Origin: Tanticharoenia sakaeratensis NBRC 103193
Lineage (GTDB): Bacteria; Pseudomonadota; Alphaproteobacteria; Acetobacterales; Acetobacteraceae
Direction: 5' to 3'
DNA length: 64,000 nt
NCBI RefSeq assembly: GCF_000963885.1
Contig: NZ_BALE01000019.1
Span: 1-64,000 of the forward strand
Shown: piece after piece, positions 18,115 through 26,009 of the stretch
Layout: every line of letters starts with the position of its first letter
Numbering within the stretch: position 1 is the stretch's first letter
The notes under the pieces: generated by a model
What the model was told of the DNA's origin: nothing
The model's input: the letters and a program-made list of their open reading frames with translations, nothing else
Database searches by the model: none
Translations under genes and position numbers: made by a program

Positions 18115-18660
18115 ATGATACTTCACGATTGGGCGCTGGACGATCGCTGCTACGCCGTGCGCCTCGGCGCGGCCCTGATGGGACGTCGGCTGACGATCCA
18201 TACAACCTCCGAGGCTGCGGTACAGGGCCCTGTTCTGACCGGGACAGACGGGACGCATCGCGGGCCTCTGGCAATCCTCGATTTCCTGGCACGGGACACG
18301 CCATGGCGTGTCCCGACCACATCGCCCTGGGTCACCCGCGCGGACGAGATGCTGGTGACGTTTTCCGATCTGCGCCGGAACGCGCTGCTGGCATCCATGC
18401 CGCAGACGCCCAATCCGCCGGCCTGTCGCCGTCTGCTGCGCATGATCGAGGACCAGTTGAGCGCACAGCGCCATGCGGGCAGCGACTGGATTGCAGGCCC
18501 GGACGCCTCTATCGTCGACATCGCCCTGTTCCCGGTCGCGGCACTGAGCCATGACCTGGAAGTTCCGCACGACCTGTTCCCCGAACTGCGTCGTTTCATC
18601 CGCAGCTTTCGCGCGCTGCCCGGCTTCATCACGATGCCCGGCATTCCGGAGTATCACTGA
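18115..18660 (+). CDS. GST-like protein (NdmE-like)
   Basis: This 181-aa protein resembles the glutathione S-transferase superfamily. The N-terminal strand-helix MILHDWALDDRCYAVRLGAALMG and GPLAILDFLARD correspond to the thioredoxin-like half. The C-terminal helical half includes SDWIAGPDASIVDIALFPVAAL and FRALPGFITMPGIPEY, the usual GST N-capping region and tail. The thioredoxin half is short, and a classical catalytic Ser/Cys/Tyr near residue 10 is not obvious. In the NdmCDE demethylase, NdmE is a GST homologue required structurally to bring NdmC and NdmD together; the same role is inferred here. It precedes the second BMP binding protein by 2 nt. Confidence 0.78.
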   Translation: MILHDWALDDRCYAVRLGAALMGRRLTIHTTSEAAVQGPVLTGTDGTHRGPLAILDFLARDTPWRVPTTSPWVTRADEMLVTFSDLRRNALLASMPQTPNPPACRRLLRMIEDQLSAQRHAGSDWIAGPDASIVDIALFPVAALSHDLEVPHDLFPELRRFIRSFRALPGFITMPGIPEYH

Positions 18661-18662
18661 GC

Positions 18663-19745
18663 GTGACCGCCCTTCTGACCCGACGCGCCACACTTCTTGG
18701 CGCTGGAGGCCTTGCTGCCCTGCGACCGGCGGCCGCATCCGCACTGCGACCGATCCGCGAGCAGGACGCACTGATCGCATTCGGCCATACCGGTCCGGTG
18801 ACCGATGGCGGCTGGACCCATCAGCATGACCTGGGCGTGGAGGCCGTGCGTGCGGCCTTTCCGCGGCTCAAGACCATCTTCGTCGAGAGCATTCCTTATT
18901 CGGCCGATGCGACCCGCATCTTCCGCCAGTTCGTGGCCGAAGGCGCGCAGATGGTGATGGCCACGTCGAATTATGGCGATTTCATCCGCGATGTCGCCGA
19001 CCGCGCGCCTGAGGTCGCCTTCATGGAATGCGACGGGCGCAACGTGAGCGGCAATCTCGGCTGGTATTACATCACTCACTGGTACGCGAGCTACATCATC
19101 GGCATCGCGGCAGGGCTCCTGAGCAAGAGCGGTCGGCTCGGCTATGTCGCATCCTTTCCGATCAGCTCGGTCTATGCGGGCGCGAATGCGACATTGCTCG
19201 GCGCGCAATCGGTCAACCCGAACGCCACCATGCAGGTCATTTCGATCAACGCATGGTTCGACCCGCAGGGCGCCAATCAAGCAGGAGCCGCGCTGGTCGA
19301 CAGCGGCTGCGACTTCCTGTGCGGCATCATGGACGAACCGGCCTATCTGCGCGTCGCTCAGGAGCGCCATGTCTGGGCCGCAATGTGGAACACCGACATG
19401 CGGCGTTTCGGACCCGATGCCTATGTCAGCTCGGTCACGCTCGATTTCGCACCGTATTACGTGCAGCAGATCGGCGACCGCCTGCGTGGAACATGGCGGC
19501 CCGATGCGCACTTCCTGACGCTGGGCCACGGCGTGGACCGCGACGCCTGGGGGCGGAACGTACCGGAGTCGGTCCGGATGCAGGCCGATGCCGCGCGCAC
19601 GAAGATGCTGGCAGGGTGGTCGCCCTTCGTCGGTCCGATCCACGATGCCTCCGGACGGATGCGGGTCGCCCCCGGCCAGACCATGGACGACATGGCGCTC
19701 TACAGCTGGGACTGGCCGTTGCGCGGAGTATCCGGTCTTGCTTGA
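18663..19745 (+). CDS. BMP-family substrate-binding protein (second transporter)
   Basis: This is a 360-aa periplasmic binding protein starting at GTG 18663, with a twin-arginine-like signal (LTRRATLLGAGGLAAL). The BMP motif appears as IAFGHTGPVTDGGWTHQHDLGVEAV, followed by GAQMVMATSNYGDF, the GRLGYVASFPISSVY strand and INAWFDPQGANQAG. It differs clearly from the BMP protein at 9713-10702, so the two importers probably have different ligands. The stop overlaps the TTG start proposed for the ATPase. It feeds the permeases at 21321-23320. Confidence 0.88.
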   Translation: MTALLTRRATLLGAGGLAALRPAAASALRPIREQDALIAFGHTGPVTDGGWTHQHDLGVEAVRAAFPRLKTIFVESIPYSADATRIFRQFVAEGAQMVMATSNYGDFIRDVADRAPEVAFMECDGRNVSGNLGWYYITHWYASYIIGIAAGLLSKSGRLGYVASFPISSVYAGANATLLGAQSVNPNATMQVISINAWFDPQGANQAGAALVDSGCDFLCGIMDEPAYLRVAQERHVWAAMWNTDMRRFGPDAYVSSVTLDFAPYYVQQIGDRLRGTWRPDAHFLTLGHGVDRDAWGRNVPESVRMQADAARTKMLAGWSPFVGPIHDASGRMRVAPGQTMDDMALYSWDWPLRGVSGLA

Positions 19746-21324
19746 GACACCGCCCGATCCCGCGACGCGTCCGGCAGGCCTCGCACCGGGTGTGCCCGCA
19801 CTCCTCGGCTTGCGCGGGATTGCGAAATACTTCCCGGGCGTCATCGCCAACGAAGACGTGTCGCTCGACGTCTATGCCGGCGAGATCCACGCGCTTCTCG
19901 GCGAGAACGGGGCCGGCAAGTCGACCTTGATGAACGTCGTGACCGGGCTATACCAGCCGGATGCGGGCGAACTGATCCTCGATGGCTACGGCGTGCAGTT
20001 CGCAGGCCCCGATGCGGCGATCGCGGCCGGGATCGGCATGGTGCACCAGCATTTCAAGCTCGTGTCGCGCTTCACGGTCGCCGAAAACCTGCATCTGGGC
20101 TGGGGCGAAACGCCGCGACGCCTGTCGCCGCGCGCGCTCGAAGCCCGGGCCGATGCCCTGTCCGCGCAGTTCGGCCTGCCGATCCGCAGCAATGCGACGG
20201 TCGAGACGCTTTCGGCGGGCGAGCAGCAGCGCGTCGAGATCCTGCGCGTGCTGTCGCGCGGCGCCAGGCTGCTGATCCTCGACGAGCCGACAGCGGTGCT
20301 GAGTCCGGTCGAGGTCGCCGAACTGTTCCGCGCACTCCGGCGTTTCCGCGACGAAGGCGGGGCCGTCATCATCATCAGTCACAAGCTCGACGAGATCATG
20401 TCGCTGTCGGACCGGATCTCCGTGCTGCGACATGGCCGTCTCGTCGGCACCCATCGCACGGCCGAGACCACGATCCCGGATCTCGTCACCGAAATGATCG
20501 GCCGCCCCGCAACGCTCGACGAATCCTATCCGCGCAGCGTTCCACGTGACATGGCCGCTGCAACACCCATGGTGCTGCACGGCGTTTCGGCCCGGGACGA
20601 CCGCGATGTCATTCGCCTGCATCCGCTCGATCTGGAGTTGCGCGCAGGCGAGGTGCTGGGCGTCGCGGGTGTCACCGGCAACGGCCAGCCGGAGCTCGGC
20701 GAGCTTCTGACCGGGCTGCGCGCGCCGTCCGGCGGCATGATCACGCTGAACGGGCGCGACGTGACCGGCGCATCCGCCCGCGTTTTTTCCCATAACGGCG
20801 TCGGCCATGTGCCGGAGGATCGCCTGCGCCATGCGCTCGCCCCATCGCTGTCCGTCGCGGACAACGCGGTGCTGCGCGAATACGATCGTCCGCCCGTTGG
20901 CGGTGGCGGCCGGTTCTCTGCCACACAGGCGGCGGATTTCGCCCGGACGCTTGCCGAACGCGCGCGTGTCATGCTGCCCGGCGTGCATGTCGCGATCCGG
21001 GCCCTGTCCGGCGGCAATCAACAGCGGCTTGTACTGGAGCGCGAAATCCGCATCGCATCTGCGGTTCTGGTGGCCAGCTATCCGAGCCGCGGGCTCGATA
21101 TCGGCGCGATCGCCGCCATGCGCGCGATGCTGGCGCAGGCACGGGACCGGGGCGTCGCCGTCGTGCTGATGTCGGAGGACCTCGATGAAATTTTCGCCCT
21201 GTCGGACCGAATCGCCGTGCTGTGCGCAGGCAGGCTCATGGCCGTGATCGACCGCAGCGAAGCTGACCGCGACCGGATCGGCGCCCTGATGAGCGGGCGC
21301 ACGGAAGGGAGTGTCGCGGCATGA
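19738..21324 (+). CDS. BMP-type ABC transporter ATPase with two nucleotide-binding domains (second transporter)
   Basis: This is a duplicated ABC ATPase of up to 528 aa. Domain 1 has Walker A GENGAGKSTLM, LSAGEQQRVEIL and LLILDEPTAVLSPVE. Domain 2 has the usual degenerate loop GVTGNGQPE, LSGGNQQRLVLERE and SYPSRGLDIGA. The N-terminal boundary is uncertain: TTG 19738 overlaps the BMP gene stop, and GTG 19792 would remove a Pro-rich tail preceding GLRGIAKYFPG. It overlaps the permease start by 4 nt (ATGA). Confidence 0.92.
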   Translation: MLETPPDPATRPAGLAPGVPALLGLRGIAKYFPGVIANEDVSLDVYAGEIHALLGENGAGKSTLMNVVTGLYQPDAGELILDGYGVQFAGPDAAIAAGIGMVHQHFKLVSRFTVAENLHLGWGETPRRLSPRALEARADALSAQFGLPIRSNATVETLSAGEQQRVEILRVLSRGARLLILDEPTAVLSPVEVAELFRALRRFRDEGGAVIIISHKLDEIMSLSDRISVLRHGRLVGTHRTAETTIPDLVTEMIGRPATLDESYPRSVPRDMAAATPMVLHGVSARDDRDVIRLHPLDLELRAGEVLGVAGVTGNGQPELGELLTGLRAPSGGMITLNGRDVTGASARVFSHNGVGHVPEDRLRHALAPSLSVADNAVLREYDRPPVGGGGRFSATQAADFARTLAERARVMLPGVHVAIRALSGGNQQRLVLEREIRIASAVLVASYPSRGLDIGAIAAMRAMLAQARDRGVAVVLMSEDLDEIFALSDRIAVLCAGRLMAVIDRSEADRDRIGALMSGRTEGSVAA

Positions 21325-22385
21325 GCGTGCACATGACCCGCCTGTCCATCGTGCCCGCGCGCCGTGTTGCGATCGGGCGGGCACTCGGCCTGCTGGTCGC
21401 GGTCATGATCGTCGGGATCACGCTGGCCGCGATGGGGCGACCGCCGCTCGAACTCCTGACGCTGATTCTGCGCTCGACGGTCGGCTCCCGCTTCGGGATC
21501 GAGGATCTGGCGCTGTTCATGACGCCGCTGATGCTGACCGGGGCTGCCGTCTGGGTGGGTGTGCGCGTGGGCTTGTGGAACATCGGCGCGGAAGGGCAGT
21601 TCTATGCTGGCGCAGTTGCGGCCTCCGCGATCGGGCTGTTCGGCACGATGCCTGCGATCGTCGAAATTCCCCTGATGGCCGTGGGCGGCATTCTGGCCGG
21701 GATGGTCTGGATCGCGCTTCCGGCGGCGGCGCGCGCCTGGCTCGGGGTCAGCGAGATCGTGACCACGCTGCTGCTGAACTTCGTGGCCAGCCTCATTGTG
21801 TTCTATCTGGCAACCGGGCCGTGGGCCGACCACGTCACCGGCGCCCTTGCCTCCACCGAGCGTCTGCGCGTGGGCCTGCCGGAAGTCTGGGGCGCCGTGC
21901 ATATCGGCTTCTTCCTGAGCCTGCTGGCCGTGATCGCACTGGCCGCGTTTCTCTCGCGCAGCCGGTTCGGATACGAATCGGCCGTCGTCGGTGCCAATCC
22001 TGAAGCCGCGCGCTATGCGGGCATGGCGGTCTCCCGCAACGTGCTGATCGTGCTCCTGCTGTCGGGTGGCCTGGCAGGCCTTGCCGGCATGATCGAGGTC
22101 AGCGGCACGGTGCATCGGCTTCAGGGTGGTCTTGCCAATAATTACGGCTATCTCGGCATCGTGGTCGCGATCCTTGCGCGCCGCAGCTGTCTGGCGCTGA
22201 TCCCGGCAGCCCTGCTGATGGGCTTCATCCTCGATACCGGGATCGTCCTGCAGACGGCGCAGATCAGCGCCTCCGCCGTGCTCGCGATTACCGGCCTCGT
22301 GATGATGGCCATCGCCGTGGGTGACGAACTGTCGGCCTATGCGCGGCCTGCGATCCAGCCCAAGACTTCGGGACAGACATCATGA
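21321..22385 (+). CDS. BMP-type ABC transporter permease, first subunit (second transporter)
   Basis: This is a 354-aa permease of the nucleoside/purine importer class, with the signature VGLWNIGAEGQFYAGAVAA near residue 93 and the coupling region VVGANPEAARYAGM around residue 225. About nine hydrophobic segments are present. The start is fixed by the ATGA overlap with the ATPase, and the stop overlaps the next permease in the same way. Confidence 0.9.
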   Translation: MSVHMTRLSIVPARRVAIGRALGLLVAVMIVGITLAAMGRPPLELLTLILRSTVGSRFGIEDLALFMTPLMLTGAAVWVGVRVGLWNIGAEGQFYAGAVAASAIGLFGTMPAIVEIPLMAVGGILAGMVWIALPAAARAWLGVSEIVTTLLLNFVASLIVFYLATGPWADHVTGALASTERLRVGLPEVWGAVHIGFFLSLLAVIALAAFLSRSRFGYESAVVGANPEAARYAGMAVSRNVLIVLLLSGGLAGLAGMIEVSGTVHRLQGGLANNYGYLGIVVAILARRSCLALIPAALLMGFILDTGIVLQTAQISASAVLAITGLVMMAIAVGDELSAYARPAIQPKTSGQTS

Positions 22386-23320
22386 TGGCGCTGCTGAGCG
22401 GGCTTCTGAGCCATGCCGTCCTCTCCGGCGGCGTGCTGGCGCTCGCGGCGCTGGGCGAGGTCATTGCCGAGCGCGCAGGCGTGGTCGACCTCGGCGTCGA
22501 GGGCCTGATGTCGGTCGGTGCGGTGATTGCCGTGCTGATGGTCAATGTCGTGCCCGATCCATGGGTCGGGCTGCTGGCGGCGATGGTGGCGGGTGGCTTT
22601 GGCGCATACCTCTTCTCGCTGGCGGCCGTCGTGCTGCGCGCCAACCAGGTGCTGTGCGGCGTTGCGACCACGTTTCTCGGCATCGGCCTCAGCGCCGTCA
22701 TGGGTCGCTCGGTCGCGGGCATGCCGGTGCCCGCGATCTTTCAGCCGATCGCGATCCCGGGATTGTCCCGCCTGCCTCTGATCGGCCCTGCCTTTTTCGC
22801 GCAGAACCTGCTGGTCTATCTGATCTTCGCGATACTCCCGGTGCTGGCACATGTCTGGCTGTTCCGCACGCGCATGGGCCTCGACCTGCGCGCGGTCGGC
22901 GAAAACCCGGCCGCGGCCGATGCGGTCGGCATCCGGGTCACGCGCCTGCGGGTTCTGGCGGTCGTGGCCGGTGGCGTTCTGGCGGGTGCCGCAGGTGCCG
23001 ACCTGACGCTGGCGGTCGTGCCGGTATGGTCGGACGGCATGGTTTCGGGTCGTGGATGGATCGCCGTCGCCCTCGTGATTTTCGCAGGCTACCGACCGGG
23101 CATTGCCGTGCTGTCGGGGCTTCTGTTCGGCCTTGTGACCGCTATCGGCTTCATGGGGCAGGCGCGCGGCTGGCCGGTAGCCCCCGCGATGCTCAACACG
23201 CTGCCCTATCTCGGCACGATCCTGTGCATCATCGTTCCGGTCGTGGCCTTGCCCCGCCTGCGCCGCGCCATGGCGGCCCCCGCTTCCCTCGGCATGCCCT
23301 ATCACCGCAGCGCCCGCTGA
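22382..23320 (+). CDS. BMP-type ABC transporter permease, second subunit (second transporter)
   Basis: This is a 312-aa permease with ERAGVVDLGVEGLMSVGAVIA near residue 30, corresponding to the family EGxM motif, and the coupling region RAVGENPAAADAVGIRV. It forms the membrane pair with the preceding gene. The nucleoside hydrolase begins 30 nt later, so imported ligands probably come from the same periplasmic pool that enzyme acts on. Confidence 0.9.
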   Translation: MMALLSGLLSHAVLSGGVLALAALGEVIAERAGVVDLGVEGLMSVGAVIAVLMVNVVPDPWVGLLAAMVAGGFGAYLFSLAAVVLRANQVLCGVATTFLGIGLSAVMGRSVAGMPVPAIFQPIAIPGLSRLPLIGPAFFAQNLLVYLIFAILPVLAHVWLFRTRMGLDLRAVGENPAAADAVGIRVTRLRVLAVVAGGVLAGAAGADLTLAVVPVWSDGMVSGRGWIAVALVIFAGYRPGIAVLSGLLFGLVTAIGFMGQARGWPVAPAMLNTLPYLGTILCIIVPVVALPRLRRAMAAPASLGMPYHRSAR

Positions 23321-23350
23321 CCCGCTTTTCAGGAAAGATCAGACATCCTC

Positions 23351-24460
23351 ATGGCCCTTCCCGCCTTCTCCCGCCTGCAGCGCTCAGTTCTCGGACTGGC
23401 GGCGGCCCTCGCTTTCGGCGCCTCCGCCCACGCGGCCGAGCCCCGTCTGGTCATCCTCGACGATGACGGTTTCGCGCTGGCCCAGTGGATGGTGCTCAAG
23501 GCGCCGGGCGTGAAGGTGCTGGGCGTTGCGACCGTCAGCGGCGATCTGTGGCAGAAGGAGGCGACAGCCCATGCGCTGCGCGGCGTCGAGATCGCAAATC
23601 GCACGGATGTGCCGGTTCTGGCGGGCGCGACCTATCCCCTGCTCAACTCCGAGAAGCTGACCGACCGCTGGGAAGGTCTGTACGGGAAGCTGACCTGGCG
23701 CGGCGCGTGGATGCGCCAGTGGGTGGAGCCGACGACGCAGCCGCTGCCACCCTATCACGGTCCGGACGTCGTGCCCGACCTGCCGGAGGGCAATCCGCAC
23801 ATCAGGCCGTCGTCCGAGCGGGCTGCGGACTTCATGATCCGCATGGTGCATCAGTATCCGGGCCAGGTCAGCATCATCGAGACCGGCCCCATGACCAACC
23901 TCGCCCTGGCCCAGCGGCTCGACCCGGAGTTTGCGGGCCTTGCGAAGGAGCTGGTCTACATGGGCGGCAGCCTCGGCCCGCGCCGCAAGCTGACCAGCGA
24001 GGCCTCGGCGCAGTTCGCACGCGAATTCGTCAATTCGCCGCGTCGCGAGTTCAACATCCGTTTCGATCCCGAAGCGGCGAGCATCGTGATGCGGGCACCG
24101 TGGCGCAGGATCGTCATGGTACCGGCCGATCCGGCAACGGAAACCGAAATGAATGCCGATCTTGTCCACCGCCTGAGCACTGCCGATACACCGATCGCGC
24201 ACAATCTGCGCGGCAAGGCAACGAATTTCCCGCTCTGGGACGAGATGACGGCGGCGATCTGGCTCGATCCGAGCCTGATCAAGACGAGCGCCAGTCTCTA
24301 TATCGACGTGAACACGCAGTTCAGCGCGGGTTATGGCGACATCCTGTCCTGGACGCCCGGCTATCAGCCCGATCTGGACGAGCAGCGCGAACAGGTCGTC
24401 ATGACGGTGGACGTGCCGCGACTGGAAGCGCTCATGGTCAAGCTGGTCGCAACCAAGTGA
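23351..24460 (+). CDS. Secreted nucleoside hydrolase-like protein with altered active-site motif
   Basis: This is a 369-aa member of the inosine-uridine nucleoside hydrolase family, which cleaves the N-glycosidic bond of nucleosides. An N-terminal Sec signal peptide (LGLAAALAFGASAHAAEP) implies a periplasmic location. Family elements are VKVLGVATVSGD, VPVLAGATYPL, GQVSIIETGPMTNLALAQRL, LVYMGGSLG and NIRFDPEAASIVMRAPW. The calcium-binding motif DxDxxxDD is shortened to LDDDGFALA, and the usual TVxGN is TVSGD. Activity or specificity may therefore differ from the textbook enzyme. It is the eighth gene of the rightward operon and overlaps the GH32 gene by GTGA. Confidence 0.82.
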   Translation: MALPAFSRLQRSVLGLAAALAFGASAHAAEPRLVILDDDGFALAQWMVLKAPGVKVLGVATVSGDLWQKEATAHALRGVEIANRTDVPVLAGATYPLLNSEKLTDRWEGLYGKLTWRGAWMRQWVEPTTQPLPPYHGPDVVPDLPEGNPHIRPSSERAADFMIRMVHQYPGQVSIIETGPMTNLALAQRLDPEFAGLAKELVYMGGSLGPRRKLTSEASAQFAREFVNSPRREFNIRFDPEAASIVMRAPWRRIVMVPADPATETEMNADLVHRLSTADTPIAHNLRGKATNFPLWDEMTAAIWLDPSLIKTSASLYIDVNTQFSAGYGDILSWTPGYQPDLDEQREQVVMTVDVPRLEALMVKLVATK

Positions 24461-25887
24461 GCATCCCACGCCGCTGGTTCCTCGCGGGCGGCACGGCCGC
24501 CCTCGCCACGGGTGTGCGCGCGGATCCGCTCCCGCTGGCCGCGCGCCTCGCTGCCGACCCGTTGCGACCGCAATATCACTTCATCGCACCCCATGGCTGG
24601 ATGAACGACCCATGCGGCCCGATCTATGTGGGCGGCCGATACCATATGTTCTACCAGTGGAACCCGGACCGGGCGGCCTTCGGCGACGAGCACTGGGGCC
24701 ATGCAACAAGCCCCGATCTCGTACACTGGCATCATGAAGCCGCGGCCATGGCGCCGACACCCGGTGGCGCGGACGCAAAAGGCGTGTTCAGCGGCAGCGT
24801 TGTGATCGACGGGGATCGCGCGGTCGCGCTCTATACCGGCATCGAACCGGCCGTTCAGTGCATGGCGGTCTCCGATCTCGGCCTCATGCACTGGACGCGG
24901 CAGAAGAACGCCATCCTCGAGCAGCATCCGCCGGGGATCAAGGCGTTTCGCGATCCGCAGGTGTGGCGTGACGGTTCGGGCTGGTCGATGGTGCTGGGCG
25001 GCCTGTCGGACGGGTCGGTCTATGGGATCGGCGGCGTTGTTCTCCATTATCGCAGCGCGGATCTGCAGCACTGGACGTTCCAGAGCGTCATCTACGGCCC
25101 GAGCCACCTGCATTCCTCTTTCGATGACACGCTGGAATGCCCTGACTTCTTCCAGCTCGGCGACCGATGGGTGCTGCTCTATTCGATCAGCCGGATCGTC
25201 TGGGCGGCCATTGGCACATGGGATGGCAGACGTTTTACGCCGGAACGGGTGACGCAGATCGGCCACGGATTGTTCTATGCCGCGCGCTCCATGACGGACA
25301 AGAATGGCCAACGGGTGCTATGGGGCTGGATCAGCGAAACCATGGCGCACAGACCGGCAGCGCTGGTTGCAGGCTGGGCCGGTGCGATGTCGCTGCCGCG
25401 CATCCTGACGCTGGGCGCCGATAGCCAGGTCCGGATGCAACCCCACCCGGCGATCGCGTCGCTCGAAGGCGCCCTTCTGCATGACGGCACGCCCGGGGGC
25501 ACGATCACGCTTGATACGACAGCCGCCCGGATCAGTCTGGAGTTTTCGGGCCGCGCGGCCGGAACGTTCTCTCTCCAGCACAGCGGGACGTTTCTGTCGG
25601 TGGATTTCAATCCGACGCGCGCGGGATCGGAACTGATTGCCAACGAGGTCACGGCTCCCTTGCCGCTCGCGGATCGGCTGACCCTCGATATCCTGCTCGA
25701 TGCCTCTGTCGTCGAAATCTTCGCATCCACCGGAATGGCGCTGGTCGCGCGCGCCTATGGCGATCCCGCGACGCCTCTGCGGATCGTATGCAACGGGACT
25801 TTTGCAGAGGCTCACCTGCGGTGTCGGAAAATGACGCCGATCTGTACCGATCGGCTGACGTCCGGCGGATCGTCCACGCCGATCTGA
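24457..25887 (+). CDS. GH32 beta-fructosidase (levanase/invertase-like), Tat-exported
   Basis: This is a 476-aa glycoside hydrolase of family 32 that hydrolyses beta-fructosides. The start is GTG 24457, overlapping the nucleoside hydrolase stop in GTGA. A Tat signal (IPRRWFLAGGTAAL) follows. Catalytic motifs are HGWMNDPCG (nucleophile Asp; the usual NDPNG has Cys in place of the second Asn), FRDP near residue 167 and LECPDFFQLG (acid/base Glu). The C-terminal beta-sandwich with VEIFAS is present. A fructosidase at the end of a nucleoside operon is unexpected. Either sugar use is co-regulated or the true substrate is a furanoside of another kind; only the family is certain. Confidence 0.88.
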   Translation: MSIPRRWFLAGGTAALATGVRADPLPLAARLAADPLRPQYHFIAPHGWMNDPCGPIYVGGRYHMFYQWNPDRAAFGDEHWGHATSPDLVHWHHEAAAMAPTPGGADAKGVFSGSVVIDGDRAVALYTGIEPAVQCMAVSDLGLMHWTRQKNAILEQHPPGIKAFRDPQVWRDGSGWSMVLGGLSDGSVYGIGGVVLHYRSADLQHWTFQSVIYGPSHLHSSFDDTLECPDFFQLGDRWVLLYSISRIVWAAIGTWDGRRFTPERVTQIGHGLFYAARSMTDKNGQRVLWGWISETMAHRPAALVAGWAGAMSLPRILTLGADSQVRMQPHPAIASLEGALLHDGTPGGTITLDTTAARISLEFSGRAAGTFSLQHSGTFLSVDFNPTRAGSELIANEVTAPLPLADRLTLDILLDASVVEIFASTGMALVARAYGDPATPLRIVCNGTFAEAHLRCRKMTPICTDRLTSGGSSTPI

Positions 25888-25983
25888 TGCATCGTCACAG
25901 GGTTTGGCGGGATGCTTCGGGCCGCCCGGACTGGTCCTTCTGACCGACGCTTATGTCAGAGGCGACTGCGCTTGATCCGGGGC

Positions 25984-26003
25984 CCGGGGCGGATCCGCCC
26001 CGG
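25984..26003. terminator. Perfect 20-bp GC palindrome between convergent genes
   Basis: A perfect palindrome (CCGGGGCGGA and its complement) lies between the GH32 stop and the stop of the convergent periplasmic amidohydrolase. It would form a very stable hairpin on both strands. There is no following T-tract, so if it terminates it is not a classical intrinsic terminator. Confidence 0.5.
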
Positions 26004-26009
26004 CTTCGG

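Noticed and set aside
25939-25960. TCTGAC-N10-GTCAGA, same half-sites as the MarR-GNAT palindrome
   Set aside because: The spacing is 10 bp instead of 4, and it lies between convergent genes where no promoter is needed. It is more likely a chance or hairpin sequence.
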